In this document: one piece after another, positions 11,878-23,077 of the stretch | Layout: each line of letters starts with the position of its first letter | Numbering within the stretch: position 1 is the first letter of the stretch | From: Ceriagrion tenellum | Lineage: Eukaryota > Arthropoda > Insecta > Odonata > Coenagrionidae | Assembly (NCBI GenBank): GCA_963169105.1 | Contig: OY720641.1 | Span: forward strand, 74,661,496-74,725,495 | Direction: 5' to 3' | DNA: 64,000 bases | The notes under the pieces: generated by a model | Told to the model about the DNA's origin: nothing | Seen by the model: the letters and a program-made list of their open reading frames with translations, nothing else | The model's database searches: none | Position numbers and translations under genes: made by a program

Positions 11878-12013
11878 AAAATTATTATTAAAAAGAAATA
11901 GTGCCATGCTTAAATCTTATACAATCGAGAAAAGATCGCTTAAACACTGCGTTCCGCCATCCTTGCCAGCTCTAATTTTATTTTCGCTCTATCGTGCAAA
12001 TTGCCCAATCTGA
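11878..12013 (+). repeat. Direct repeat, copy 2 (~136 bp)
   Basis: Second copy of the 11330-11467 repeat, about 85-90% identical by eye, ending at TATCGTGCAAATTGCCCAAT. The spacer between copies is about 410 bp. Confidence 0.75.
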
Positions 12014-13985
12014 AGCCATTTCATCTTCTTATCCCTGGCTCATGCTTCCCTTGCCTCCGGATAAACGGATTTTATCGATTTTCAATGCTTTCTATGGAAA
12101 AAAGAATGCCCTCAAAAGAATTCCAATGATGCGGAAATTGAGAGAGGAAATATTTCTCGTTATCCCACATGCTGCGGAAGGATTCCTTGAGAAAAAAATA
12201 GCCATTTTCGAATTCTTTAAAAGTGGGGGAAAACGACATCAATGAAGAAATAAGTGAGAGAGACCGTTCGTAAAACGAAATCACATTTAAATATCGGATA
12301 GACGAAAAAAAGAGATGGCTAAGAAAGATGTGAATATATCTTATATACACGCACGCAAGCAACAACGTATATTTTGGCTTCCCCATAACATGCTTATACC
12401 GATATTTGGTCTTAATTATTATTACTGATAAAATTCTTAAGATAATACTTAAAGAATAGTCTTAAACGATACAAAAATGCCAACAGCCGAAAGACAACTA
12501 ATATATGAGTAATAATCCAAAATTGAGCTCCGTTCGTAAAATTTGACATACTTTCTCGGAGAACACAAAAACTCATACATATTTAGGGTTCTAATAAATA
12601 TAATCTGAATTTAAACTTGAAGTTTTAAGTACAATATTGCAGCTCTAGTGACCATCAGGCATGTAGTTTGTCGATGACTTTCTTTACCTGAAAAAATCAC
12701 TACTTAGATGGCAATTCGAGGAGAAAACTAAGCATTTGCGTATCCTAATCACTACAGCGGTGCTCATGAAAGACGAAAATTTCTCCCTTACGATAATCCC
12801 CAATTATTTTTTTGGAATCAACCCTAACTAGTCGAATCTCTATTCAACCACGAGCAGTCGCAAGTCATCTGTCATATTACCTCCGTAGTTATTCGAATTA
12901 TTTATAAATTTATTCAATTCTGTATTTTGAGTTTGTAAATACTCCCCATTTGCCATTTAGTTCGATTCGATATCGTATTCTCACGAGAAAGAAAAATCAC
13001 ACGCGCAAATTAGCTCTTGAATTACATATTTTTTAAGTCTTTAATAGTAATGAAAAAATAGTAAGTATTTTCCATGAATATCTGAATACTATCATCTTTA
13101 ATTTTTGAGAAATTGGATGGAAAATAATTCGGAAGCAATAACTAGGTCATTGAGTTTGTTTAAGTTTTAGGATTTAGTGGGTACGAAGAGACCGTAATAA
13201 GAACCCTTAATGAGGTAAAAAGTTCCCTCATCAGTCGTAATTGCACCCATTCAAAAATTTCAAATAGGAGGGACCGTTGCTAAAAGGACTACCAAAGTTA
13301 CAGAAACTGAAATCTCACCGACAGACGACTAAGTTTTCGGTACTCACTGTGCGCTAATTAGAGCGTACTTTTATTGTCCCGCAGATAACACTGCAATCAA
13401 ACAAGGGTCTTCTTGCTATGAATGCGATGCATTTTAGAAAGGCAGCTAACTAAGTAGATATAGACTATCAAATCAAAACGAGTGCATCAACGGTCAAAGA
13501 GCGCCGCAAAAAATGTTGAGTTGCTGGAGGCTGAAGGTAGAAAGAGCTAGAATGATGGGATCAGTATCATACTGAGAGTAACGATGAAATTTAACCCCCA
13601 AGAGTTTTTCTGAAGGAATTTTGATATACATGATGACATAACCAACAATGGATGATTTCATAATTTGGCTGCATTAAAAAATCGACAAGAAGAGTTTACA
13701 TATTCCCTACTAAGCATGCAAAATAACTATGTTTTTATGCAGCTATGGTTATCACACAACATATTTTCGATGTTATACCTATACATGCGTAAAAAATATG
13801 CAAATACGAATAACTTTTTGAGAAATATGGACAACTATTACTTCAAGTGAACTAAATATCATAAGGGAACTAAATATTGTGCTGCACAGAACTAAATCTG
13901 GTTATTTTTCTGTATTTTTATAATTTTTCCGTTTTTTTATATTTTGTCGGATTTTGTGACATTAATGCATCTTGTATAGTCTTGC
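12014..13985. other. Spacer with no recognised gene
   Basis: AT-rich sequence. Short frames on both strands (for example 12072-12386 minus) look like noise and carry no motif. Confidence 0.4.
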
Positions 13986-14092
13986 TATTGTAATATTTGT
14001 TTGTCCTTAAAGATAATTATATATGTTCCTAAGGGAACCACCAGTCCTGGAAAAAAATTAAATTTTGATTCTATTCTGTTCTATTCTACACC
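13986..14092 (+). repeat. Probable LINE 3' end with (ATTCT)n-like tail
   Basis: The segment CCTTAAAGATAATTATATAT..CCTAAGGGAACCACCAGTCC, followed by an A-rich stretch and TTCTATTCTGTTCTATTCT, has the form of a LINE 3' UTR with a short simple-repeat tail. No coding part is attached. Confidence 0.35.
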
Positions 14093-14484
14093 GCCCCGAG
14101 AGCCACCTGCACCTGGAATGAAGCGGATGTATAGGACACAAACAAAGATGAAGAGAGGCTTTGTAGAAATGGACTTTGAAGATGTGAAGGGAGAATAATG
14201 CATTTTAAGAGATTAGTATATCAATCTCTTTTGGAGTCATTCAAAGAGTATAAGAAGTTGGAATTGATAGTTTCATCACTTTATACTCTATCATTGAATG
14301 CATCATGTCTACCACAAAAATGAACTGTAAAGGTAAAGTTACATGCGCACGGCTGGGAATTGCATTGGAATAGTATGAATTTTCTAATACAATCAACCTT
14401 GATTGTGGCAATCCAAACAGGCAAATATTTCAATCTCTTTATTTTTTAGATGATGATTTAGAACATTTAAGATAGATTTGATAG

Positions 14485-15354
14485 ATGGCAACTAGAATTA
14501 AATTTGAAGAAATGCGCGATTATGAATTTTTGGAAAAAGGTGGCTTTCCCCGGAATAATTATCGCATCAAAAAAAACAAAATATGTAATGTAGAATATAT
14601 TAAATACTTAGGCATCACCATCACTGAAGACATATCATGGGGGAAACACATCAGGAAAATAACTAGTGTAGCAAACCGTAGATTAGGATTCGTAAAAAGG
14701 GTTCTAGGCAAATGCGTTGAGAGAGTACGAGAAAGAAGCTATTTTACACTTGTCAGGCCTCATTTAGAATATGCCGCTAGTATATGGGATCCGTACGAGG
14801 AAGGTATGATGAATGAATTAGAGCGCGTGCAAAGGAGATCTGCTAGGCTTGTTAAAGGCCGTTATGATAAATGTGTAAGTGTTACGGGCTTAATAGAAGA
14901 ACTAGGATTGGAATTACTATCAGAACGCAGGTTAAAATTTAGGTTAAACCTTTTAAGTAAATTCGAAACCGAGTTGCTCACAGATGACGTTAGATATATA
15001 TTGAGAACCCCTGCGTATTATGCTAGGTTTGATCGGATTAACAAGATTAGAGAGATAGATTGTCGTACCGATAGATTTAAAATGTCATTTTTCCCGCGTA
15101 CCATAAGAGAGAATAATAGGCAGCGTAGCAAAGGGATAGGTAGGTGAAATATAGTTACAGTAGCCTGTAGTGCATGATGCATGTAATAACAACCAATAAT
15201 CCCTTTCTAATTATGTAGATACTAACCATCTAACTGCATGTGACCCTGTTCTCTAGCATGTTTCCCTTAAATATCCTAGTTTCATGTCAATAGTGCATGT
15301 TTGGTGATCTTCACCCCCTGCCACGCACCACAAACAGGCTACCACAAACAACCC
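14485..15354 (+). mobile_element. LINE family A, RT C-terminal region and 3' UTR
   Basis: An uninterrupted 220-codon frame (14485-15147) encodes the region downstream of a non-LTR reverse transcriptase core: YIKYLGITITEDISWGKHI, RRLGFVKRVLGKC, YFTLVRPHLEYAASIWDP, LERVQRRSARLVKGRYDK, SVTGLIEELG, then the terminal REIDCRTDRFKMSFFPRTI block. This is the best preserved copy of its family here. Related copies lie on the minus strand at 20098-20721 and 46239-47094. The 3' UTR runs to about 15354, where the terminal hairpin seen in other copies is degenerate and the (GTAGAT)n tail is missing. Polymerase core and endonuclease are absent, so it is a 5'-truncated insertion. The clade (CR1/jockey/I-like) is not resolved. 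Confidence 0.88.
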
Positions 15355-15826
15355 TGCCGTATACACAAAAATATGAAATTCTCTATTAAAAACCATTTGA
15401 GTTGGCAAGAATTTTAACCCAATTTTCCCAATTGATAGTCAAAGATGTTAGTTCGTGAAATCAAAAAACAGTATAAATTCGAGGCAAATTCGAGCGGAAG
15501 TTATGAAAACACGAACCCTCCTTACTTTACCGGAGATATAGGAGTTGCAAAAGATACTGATGCTGCGCCGTGGACGATTTTGGGACATTGACTTTAGAGA
15601 AAACCCTGCCTGGCGGTGGAGGAAGGTTTTAAATTGTGGAACATCAGTGAGTGAACCTTTTCTAGTTGCTTCCAACCTTAGCGCCTCGGTAAATTCCATG
15701 AGTCACAGCTGCCAGACGCCCGGTTTGCTGCATTGTACTCGTACTACCACTCCTTGCACGTGACAAGTAAGTGCACGGATGAAGCATGACATTGATGAAG
15801 CAAAACCACTTGCCTATTAGCCTTGT

Positions 15827-16181
15827 GTGTATGTGCCTGGCAAAATAGTTTGGCTCCCCTGCCTCTGCCGTCCCCTTCTCTACCTTCCCCTCCGTCCGTT
15901 TACTTCACTCCCTCCACTATACCTTTCCCCTCCACCGCGCAGAAGTGCGCCAGGTTCTTCTGCTTTTGCTATACCTTGTCATTGTAAACCGAGCGGTAAC
16001 GCCGCCGGAAATATGCGTCAAGATCCGTGTCACTTAGCAATTGCCAAACGCTCCACGAGTTACAGGTCTTCACTGGTGCCGGTGGACGCGCGTGCTCGTG
16101 ATAGCCAGACAGGCGGGATGGGGAGCGAAGAGGGCGAAGAGGACCAGAGGGACGATGCCGACAAGGAAGCGATGACAGCCA
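15827..16181 (+). CDS. Candidate orphan 5' exon (hypothetical)
   Basis: In a GC-rich island, a long frame ends at a good donor (GCCA|GTGAGT at 16182). It can splice in frame over a 93-nt intron to 16275-16336. From the internal Met at 16011 the peptide would read MRQDPCHLAIAKRS.. and end in an acidic stretch (GSEEGEEDQRDDADKEAMTA). I recognise no domain and no signal peptide, and the true start is uncertain. The island resembles the GC-rich first exons of genes 2 and 3, but the sequence shares no DM4/DM12 motif. It may equally be a non-coding CpG island. Confidence 0.25.
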
Positions 16182-16274
16182 GTGAGTTCTCACTCGCACG
16201 CCCAAGTCAGAGAGTGAGGCAGTCAAAACGGCAACTCAGACTGTATACCCAGTGGATACTTTTCATTTTCATAG

Positions 16275-16336
16275 GAGGTGGCTCTCACCTGGATCTTGGC
16301 ACCGCAGAGGGAATCGAAAAATTTGGGATGAAAAAG
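16275..16336 (+). CDS. Candidate 62-nt orphan internal exon (hypothetical)
   Basis: It is bounded by a strong polypyrimidine acceptor (CTTTTCATTTTCATAG) and a perfect AAG|GTAAGT donor. In the phase set by the upstream candidate exon it reads RGGSHLDLGTAEGIEKFGMKK and stays open. A second phase is open too. No homology is recognised. The two splice signals are the only evidence. Confidence 0.25.
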
Positions 16337-16588
16337 GTAAGTTTCCTCGTCCTATGATAAAACATAACTTTTCTTAAAGATTCGACCATTGCTAGATTAT
16401 TTTAAAACAGGATTCACATTCCAAAATATTAATTCAGAGAATTAATTTAACTCACTCTTGGAGGAAATTATTTGATGATATTTCCATGCTGGCTAAACAC
16501 TCATGTGTCAGTGACAGAATTTCACTTTGTTTATCATAAACCTCAACATATTTTCCATACAACTATGTGAAAATTACTTAGAGACCGC

Positions 16589-16781
16589 TTTACACGGCAC
16601 ATTTTACTGTACAAACGAATGTATGAAGTCCTTCATGAGGAAAATTGTACCGTGTAAAACAGCAAATTGTATGATCGTCTGAATGACTAAGCGGGAAATA
16701 GAATCTGCTTCAATCCCATTCATTTTTATGTACATACAATCGATCATACATTCGTTTGAACAATAAAATGTACCGAGTAAA
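16589..16781. mobile_element. Small inverted-repeat element (MITE-like)
   Basis: Terminal inverted repeats of 38 bp at 16589-16626 (TTTACACGGCACATTTTACT..) and 16744-16781 (..ATAAAATGTACCGAGTAAA) differ at only a few positions. They flank a 117-bp core with no coding capacity. A partial copy of the right terminus (AATAAAATGTACCGAGTAAG) is repeated at 16791-16810. No target-site duplication could be fixed. Confidence 0.75.
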
Positions 16782-16810
16782 GGTATGTAAAATAAAATGT
16801 ACCGAGTAAG

Positions 16811-18098
16811 TATCCGTCAGGCCGTAAGACCTGATGGATAACTTAAAGCCAAAAAAGACATTGCCTATTTATACAGATAATAACCTTTTAACACATGGCA
16901 CTATAGGTAAAGATGCTCTCCACAGGCATTTTGTGTTCTTTTCCTTGTGAAAAATCCGGCATAAGCGCCTTTTACATCTAACTAAACCATCCGGTATGCA
17001 CTGCTTAGGGTAATTCGCAGATTATTCGTAAATAAAATGATTGATTATCATTATAATCCAAAATTTTATTTAAAAGAAAAGAGTACTCATCTAATTAACT
17101 GCTATGGCAAAAAAATATATAGTTACGGCTCTGGTACACCTTTAAGTTTCTAGACTCGTAGCACAAAACAACATCTTTGAATCACCTCTATCGTCATCAT
17201 TAAATCTATTAGAGGTAAACATGGGTTGACGTAATGAAAATAAGAGCATTCCACTTTTCTAGAAATCTTCAAATCCAAATCCGGCAAATGTGCAAACAAA
17301 TGATCCGATCTTCAATCCGTCAACCAAACTCCTCAAGTTCCTAACCGCTGTGATGATAGAATTTCAAGATCTTGTCTTGCCGAGCTTTATCATAATTGAT
17401 GGTCGTTAGTGGGTGCAAGATGACCACTCCGAACGCGATCGAAAGGTAGGGAGAGCGTCAACAACTTTCATTTTGCTGAGCTTTTACTTCCGTGTTCCAA
17501 TGGACAATGGAAGGACAGGGACGCCACCTGACTCCAGCTTTATTCTTTAATGCACTCAGCGCCGTTGACTGTTGTCCTCCCACCCTAGCGTCCTTTTCAG
17601 CCGTCATCCGCCCTCTCCCTGGTCGCGCAAAACCTTTCCCACCCCTCCCCCGCCCCCAATAACTACCTCTCCCGCCCATCCCTCTACCCTCCTAATCCTA
17701 TCCCTTCCCAGTCCACCTCGGCGCAAGGTCCCTTCAATATTCATCCATCACACGCGTCCCTTTAGGTTCCTGACGTGTTTGCTCGTGTCTGCCGCTCCTC
17801 CCAATGCTCCCACCAGTCCATCCCGCCCTCCGCACACAAGCTCCGAAAACCCAACATTCTCCGTATCTATTCTCCTGGCCCTTTCGATTTTGACCGTACG
17901 GCCATTCACTCACTTAGTCGCGCGAATATCCAGTAAAGCGTTGCAGTTTAAAGAGCCCTTCCGGTCGCGGAAGGGTTCGTGGCCTTGAGATAGGAATCCT
18001 TGACGAAACGCTCATGCCTTTTTCTTTGAGAAACCTGTTTGGAATTGAACGAGCGGAGACCATAATGCAAGACTCTAAATACTTTTAAGTAAAGTATA
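16811..18098. other. Spacer with a GC-rich, Pro/Ser-coding island
   Basis: The first 640 nt are AT-rich and empty. A pyrimidine-rich GC island (about 17560-17990) gives a 138-codon frame full of Pro and Ser with no domain, and frames on the other strand as well. I treat it as compositional, not as a gene. Confidence 0.4.
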
Positions 18099-18205
18099 AA
18101 TTTTATTACTACTAATGAAAACAGACTCACTCATTCTGTTAACTCCATCGTGTTGGTGGAGTTAACAGAATGAGTGAGTCTGTTTTCATTAGTAGTTATA
18201 AAATT
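18099..18205. repeat. Palindrome, 49-bp arms, 9-nt loop
   Basis: Arms 18099-18147 and 18157-18205 are reverse complements with a single mismatch (18107/18197), around the loop TCGTGTTGG. It has no coding content. It lies 440 bp from the perfect palindrome at 18642-18814 but is unrelated in sequence. Confidence 0.92.
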
Positions 18206-18641
18206 ATCTCTCATCAACGCCCATAGCGATGTATATAAGTAATTGTGAAAATTTGAGACCGTGTTACCTCGATAATGTTGCTGCTTTTTTATGAAGGGAT
18301 TTATCACTGAAAGTCAACTTAAGGCCAGTAAAGGGGTTAAATAAAAACTTTCACTGTTCTCGATACATTTTTCCCCAGCTAAAGCCGTTAAAATAACCGA
18401 AATTATCCGAGAAGTATACGCAGGATCTCTGAAAACAAAAATCTAAGAGAAAAATTTATACGCCTGGACTGATGGAGCTCACGTCGTGTCCTTTAAAGTG
18501 AAATCGAGAACAAACTAAGCTGCAAGCTATTTTTTAAATAGAAGTCCAAAAACAAGGGCACAACTTCTTAGAATTAATCCCAAAATCTAGAAAAATAATA
18601 CGTTCAATGGTATCAGGCTCAACTATGTGGAAGTTGATATT

Positions 18642-18814
18642 CACAAATGAAAAAACGACTTCGTTTTCTTCCACTGATTTATTTCTTTGGTACAACATGT
18701 TTCGACACATCGAGGTCATTTTCAAGTACCTTGAAAATGACCTCGATGTGTCGAAACATGTTGTACCAAAGAAATAAATCAGTGGAAGAAAACGAAGTCG
18801 TTTTTTCATTTGTG
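18642..18814. repeat. Perfect palindrome, 85-bp arms, 3-nt loop
   Basis: Arms 18642-18726 and 18730-18814 are exact reverse complements around the loop TAC. The right arm contains GTGTCGAAACATGTTGTACC followed by AAATAAATCAGTGGAAG. That order (GTCGAAAC - GTnGT - AATAAA - GTGGAA) recalls the 3' ends of Penelope-like elements, also suggested at 30486 and 1029. The arms give identical mirror frames on both strands, which are not genes. Confidence 0.95.
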
Positions 18815-20097
18815 TTTGTAGAAAAATAATCTTTACTCCGAAAAATATGCCAATTTCGAAAAAATGAGATGTTTTTTTTTTGCAAGCAGACACACCTTTT
18901 CTCCTACGTTGCAATATTTTTCGATGGAACTTGTGGTCAGTTTTATTCATTGAGTTTAAGAACTAAAATATTTCAATATTTGTCAGAGGCTGGATTCAAA
19001 TATCCGGCTCCTGTCCGTCTGCTATCTCTCCGTCCGTCCCTATCCGGCTGCTTTAGGAAACAAAATATTAACTTCAGTCCAAGAGGTAGCTTGACGCGAT
19101 TTTGGTACTACAGGGATGCACTAAGAATAGGAAACAGATTTTTCAATAAGGCGTGCACTTTCAAATTTTCTGTATCTAATACAACTTCCTATAAATTTGC
19201 AGCATATATTAAACTGTATTACGGATACTGGAGTTTAGAATTTAGAAATAAATTACGCAACGCACTATCACTATAAAAACTAAGTCACAGATCCTTGTAA
19301 TCCTTGTATTGAGACCTTATTCCTACACTGTGCCTTGACTTGAAGAACATGTAATGGGCACGCAATTCTGGTTCATTTACTCTGTAATCATTTTTCAGAT
19401 GCCAAGCTTTTCTGGTAATTGGAGAAAAATTATAATTATAGAGTTTTCACCGGCTTTGGGGTATTCTAGAGATGAATTAAAAAAGAATGGCATTCAATAG
19501 TCTAGCGAGAACCTCAGATTTGTAGAATGCCATTCACTAAATAATAAACTAATTATATCACTATTCCTCTTTTTAAAAGTTGCGGTTCTTTAGAACCAGG
19601 GTTGATGCAAATAAATTTCAAATGAATTACGAATGTTATATGCCCGAAACGTGCGGTAACTAGGCTGTTATTCATTTCCTCAAGCATCGCATCAATCAAA
19701 AATAACCAATAGTCAATCTAATAGACAAGCTATGTAACTCCCAAAAATACGATACAAACTTTTTATGCTACGCAGTGCAGCTTTTTATGCAGTATTGGTT
19801 TAGGATCCCTGAAAAGGTCCTCAAGATCAAACCTTCTATAAAGGTGATAGAAGGAAAAAGTAAGGTTCAATTTTTCTGAGAGAAAGTATACTAAATATCC
19901 TTCCACGTAGAAAATAATTGTTTCTATTTTCTTCTCCTATAAAAAAGTGGGAAATGTAAGTTACATGGTATGTTAATTAGGCCGGCACTATGTTATAGTC
20001 AGTTTAGAATAGCCAATAAGAAGTAACTTTTTTTGTGCCGTGATCAGTTACTATCTCGCATTATGTGGCACCCAAAAATTTGAAAGGAGTATAGTAT
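18815..20097. other. Spacer with no recognised gene
   Basis: AT-rich sequence. The longest frame (18869-19276 plus, 135 codons) starts in a T run, shows no family motif and is not supported. Confidence 0.4.
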
Positions 20098-20721
20098 ATA
20101 TCTACATCTACGTAATACCCTGTGAGCCACCACAAGTGGTGTGTGGCAGGGGGTAAAGATCACCAAACATGCACTATTGATATGCAACTAGGATATTTAA
20201 TGGACACATGCTAAATAATTGGGTCACATGCAGTTAGATGGTCAGTACCTACATAATTAGAAAGAGATTATTGGTTGTTATTACATGCATCATGCACTAC
20301 AGACTAACTATATTTCACCTACCTATCCCTTTGCTATGCTGCCCATTTTTCTCTCTTATAGTACGAGGGAAAAATGACATTTAAATCTATCGGTACGACA
20401 ATCTCTCTCTCTAATCTTGTTAATCAGATCAAACCTAGTATAATACGCAGGGGTTCTCAATATATATCTAACGTCATCTGTGAACAAATCGGTTTAGAAT
20501 TTACTTAAAAGGTTTAACCCAAATTTTTACCTACGCTCTGACAGTAATTCCCATCCTAGTTCTTCTATTAAACTTGTGACACTTATACAATTATCATAAC
20601 GGCTTTTAATAAATCTAGCGAATCTCCTTTGCACACGCTCTAATTCTTTTATCATACCTTCCTCGTACGGACCCCATATTCTAGCGGCATATTCTAAATT
20701 AGGCCTGACAAGTGTTACATA
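20098..20721 (-). mobile_element. LINE family A fragment, 3' terminal part
   Basis: It is antisense to the window and closely similar to the 14485-15354 copy, including the REIDCRTDRFK..SFF-type end and a 3' UTR. The 3' terminus (plus-strand left edge) is complete: (ATCTAC)n, a spacer, then the hairpin at 20118-20151. Stops and frameshifts break the coding part, and it is 5'-truncated near 20721. Confidence 0.85.
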
Positions 20722-22624
20722 TCATCAATATCGATTATCTATGCATGTATCCTTATTCATGACCGCTTGCTTCTTAAACAGTATTTCATCATTATATTAT
20801 AGCTGAGAAGATATGATTATACCTTTAATAATGAAATTTCATGATATTTTCAAATGTGAGTTCCGGGTAGTGATGGGATGATGATGAGGATTGAAAAGTT
20901 AACATCTAGTTGAGTCAATCCGATACAAGTGTTACAAATATGACGACATATTCCTATTTCTAAGGTGCTCTGAAGTCATAGCGTTTACTCCTTTCAAGGC
21001 ATTTTGAGGTATTTCACCCCTTGCAGGTTCGTGTCTTCCTGTCACGTCTTAAACGCTTCGTTTGCATCTCAATGAAAATGATACGAGATCATTTACTTTC
21101 CATTTTAGAACCAGGCGATAAATGGCAACACTTTCCGCTGGATCGAGTTTCTTTAGCACCTTTGTGAAACTTAAGCAAAACAAATATAAAGAGGAATGAA
21201 CTCCATGGAATTTCCTCTGACGTGGTGAATGTTGATCTTTTGAATTTTGATCTCGCTAGTTGCCAGCAAATGCTATACTCTCCTCGTTCTTGTTTACAAT
21301 ACATTAAACGAGAAAATACCTCTATATTTAAACATACCCATATTTCAAGTTAAATATAAATTTCTGACACTTTCAACTGTTAATGACTGCGAGATGTGGT
21401 GGAACTGGTAAAAAAAATTGGTATTTTCATTAGGGATCATCTACAGTTATTTTTACTTGGCGGTCCAAATTCTTTAATATTAAGTCTATCTCTGATCTCG
21501 TTAATTATGCGTAAAACTAAAATGTTTCATATGGTACCAAAGAGAGTACTCGTTTAGGTTTGGGAGTTTATTAAACATCTTTGATGAGTAGGACTGATTA
21601 ACATGACATGTGTAAAATCTTCAGACGAAGTTTCTTCCATTCAAAATTAGGACCATATCTTAAACAATCCTGATTTAAATAGCGAGATTTATTGCAAATG
21701 TTTGCATAGCTTGACCGATAAATTAGGAACTACTAATCTTGTAACCTTATTAACAGCATTATAGAAATTATAATGACTAATTATATTATATAGAAATTAT
21801 AATGACATTGTCTAATTATTTAAACAATTACCATTCGTTTGTGAACGATACTTCTTCGCAACAATATCAGCAAAATCTACGTACATCTACTCTTTGGTAT
21901 GTGCGTGGCATTAGTTATGAAGAAATATATTAATATTCAAATTGTGCGTCATCCCTTTTGTATCTGCTGGCAAAAGTCAACATAAGCAATATCATCCTTA
22001 AAGAAGAGAATAATGAAATTGAATTATAACATGAAAACACTCCGATTGTGAAAGTTACACGCATACTGTACACAACTATCTTTACCATTATTTTTCATGA
22101 CTGCCAGATCAGTAACCTCGCAAAGATTAATGTGCATTCAAAGCAATTATTGATAGTTGAAATAAAACGACTTCTTGCGAAAGTGAACACGACCAGGACT
22201 TTTGCCATACGTTTTGAATTCATGAAAATTAACTTGTCTTGAATTTTCTGGAAAAATCTCAGTTTATTTTCAATAGTGCAGCATTGAATCAAGAACCAAG
22301 TCCCTGATAGTTCATGTAAATACCCTACTCAGAGCAGCAGGAGATAAATCTACTCGGGAAAACAATCGGTCTCCCTCAGAACTGCAATTAAGCGCTCTCA
22401 GAGTTCAAAGAGGAGGTTTAAGGGGAGTTATATTATCCCGTCCTCAATTCAAACCCACGCTCCCACCGACGTGAAAGGCAACTCGGGCGCCTGTATGTCA
22501 CCCCCATTTTAATGAATGGAGGAGCCCTTTCTATCCGAGCCATAAAGAATTGCCCACATCTCACCACGCTCTCTAAACTTATTCCCAACCGCAGGCTTTC
22601 TGCGAATCCCTCCAGTCATAAGTC
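20722..22624. other. Spacer upstream of gene 2
   Basis: AT-rich until about 22350, then GC content climbs toward the first exon of gene 2. A weak duplication of an ATTATATTATATAGAAATTA-type unit lies near 21760-21810. No promoter motif can be assigned with confidence. Confidence 0.4.
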
Positions 22625-23077
22625 ATGGACGTCAGAGCTCCGCGAATGACTCCGGGATCCGGCACCCTTCCGCGATGCTGCTTCAGTGTCACATTATTCC
22701 TCCGGGCCATCCTCATCCTGCTGGCATCTGTCAAGAGCACCAGCGGATCAGGGGTGTCATTAGGCGCCATTGCAACGTCCGTCAGGGAGCTTCCAGGGGC
22801 GGGGGGCCTTCCCGGGGGCGTGGATTGCGGCCCGGAGCGACAACTGGAGTCCGGGAGCCTCGCCTCCGGGCCGGAGATGTCAGGAGATGAAGAAGTAGAT
22901 ACTGTCAGCGGCTGGAATGGTTTCGCGGGGAAAGAGGAGGCGGAGGGGGGCCAGAGACGGCCCGAGGGTCCCTCGCCTCCCGACCGGAGAGAATCCTTGG
23001 CCGAATGTCAAGGGGCACAAAGGGTGAGGTCGCGGCCTAGAAGATCTTTGGCGTTCCCCGATGGAAGCAAGGCTTCG
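22625..23077 (+). CDS. Gene 2 exon 1: signal peptide and basic cleavage site
   Basis: 151 codons from ATG at 22625 (an alternative ATG lies 7 codons later) end at TCG|GTGAGT, phase 0. The end of the exon reads RSRPRRSLAFPDGSKAS. The FP(E/D)GS motif after a basic cluster is the family hallmark at this point. The middle is unusually long and low in complexity compared with gene 3's 80-codon exon 1. The exon is GC-rich, with overlapping open frames on both strands that are shadows. Confidence 0.82.

Noticed and set aside
14485..15147. Domesticated host gene from a LINE (220 codons, intact)
   Set aside because: Only a C-terminal fragment of the reverse transcriptase with its own 3' UTR attached. 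Intactness is explained by a recent insertion; no sign of splicing or a promoter.
17572..17988. 138-codon Pro/Ser-rich plus-strand frame
   Set aside because: Composition alone (pyrimidine-rich GC island) explains it. There is no domain and no splice partner, and there is competition from minus-strand frames.
18534..18950. 138-codon minus frame and mirror plus frame over the 18.7 kb palindrome
   Set aside because: Both frames are products of the perfect palindrome. The peptide repeats itself on the two strands.
18869..19276. 135-codon plus-strand frame
   Set aside because: Starts in a T run in AT-rich sequence. No family motif or signal.
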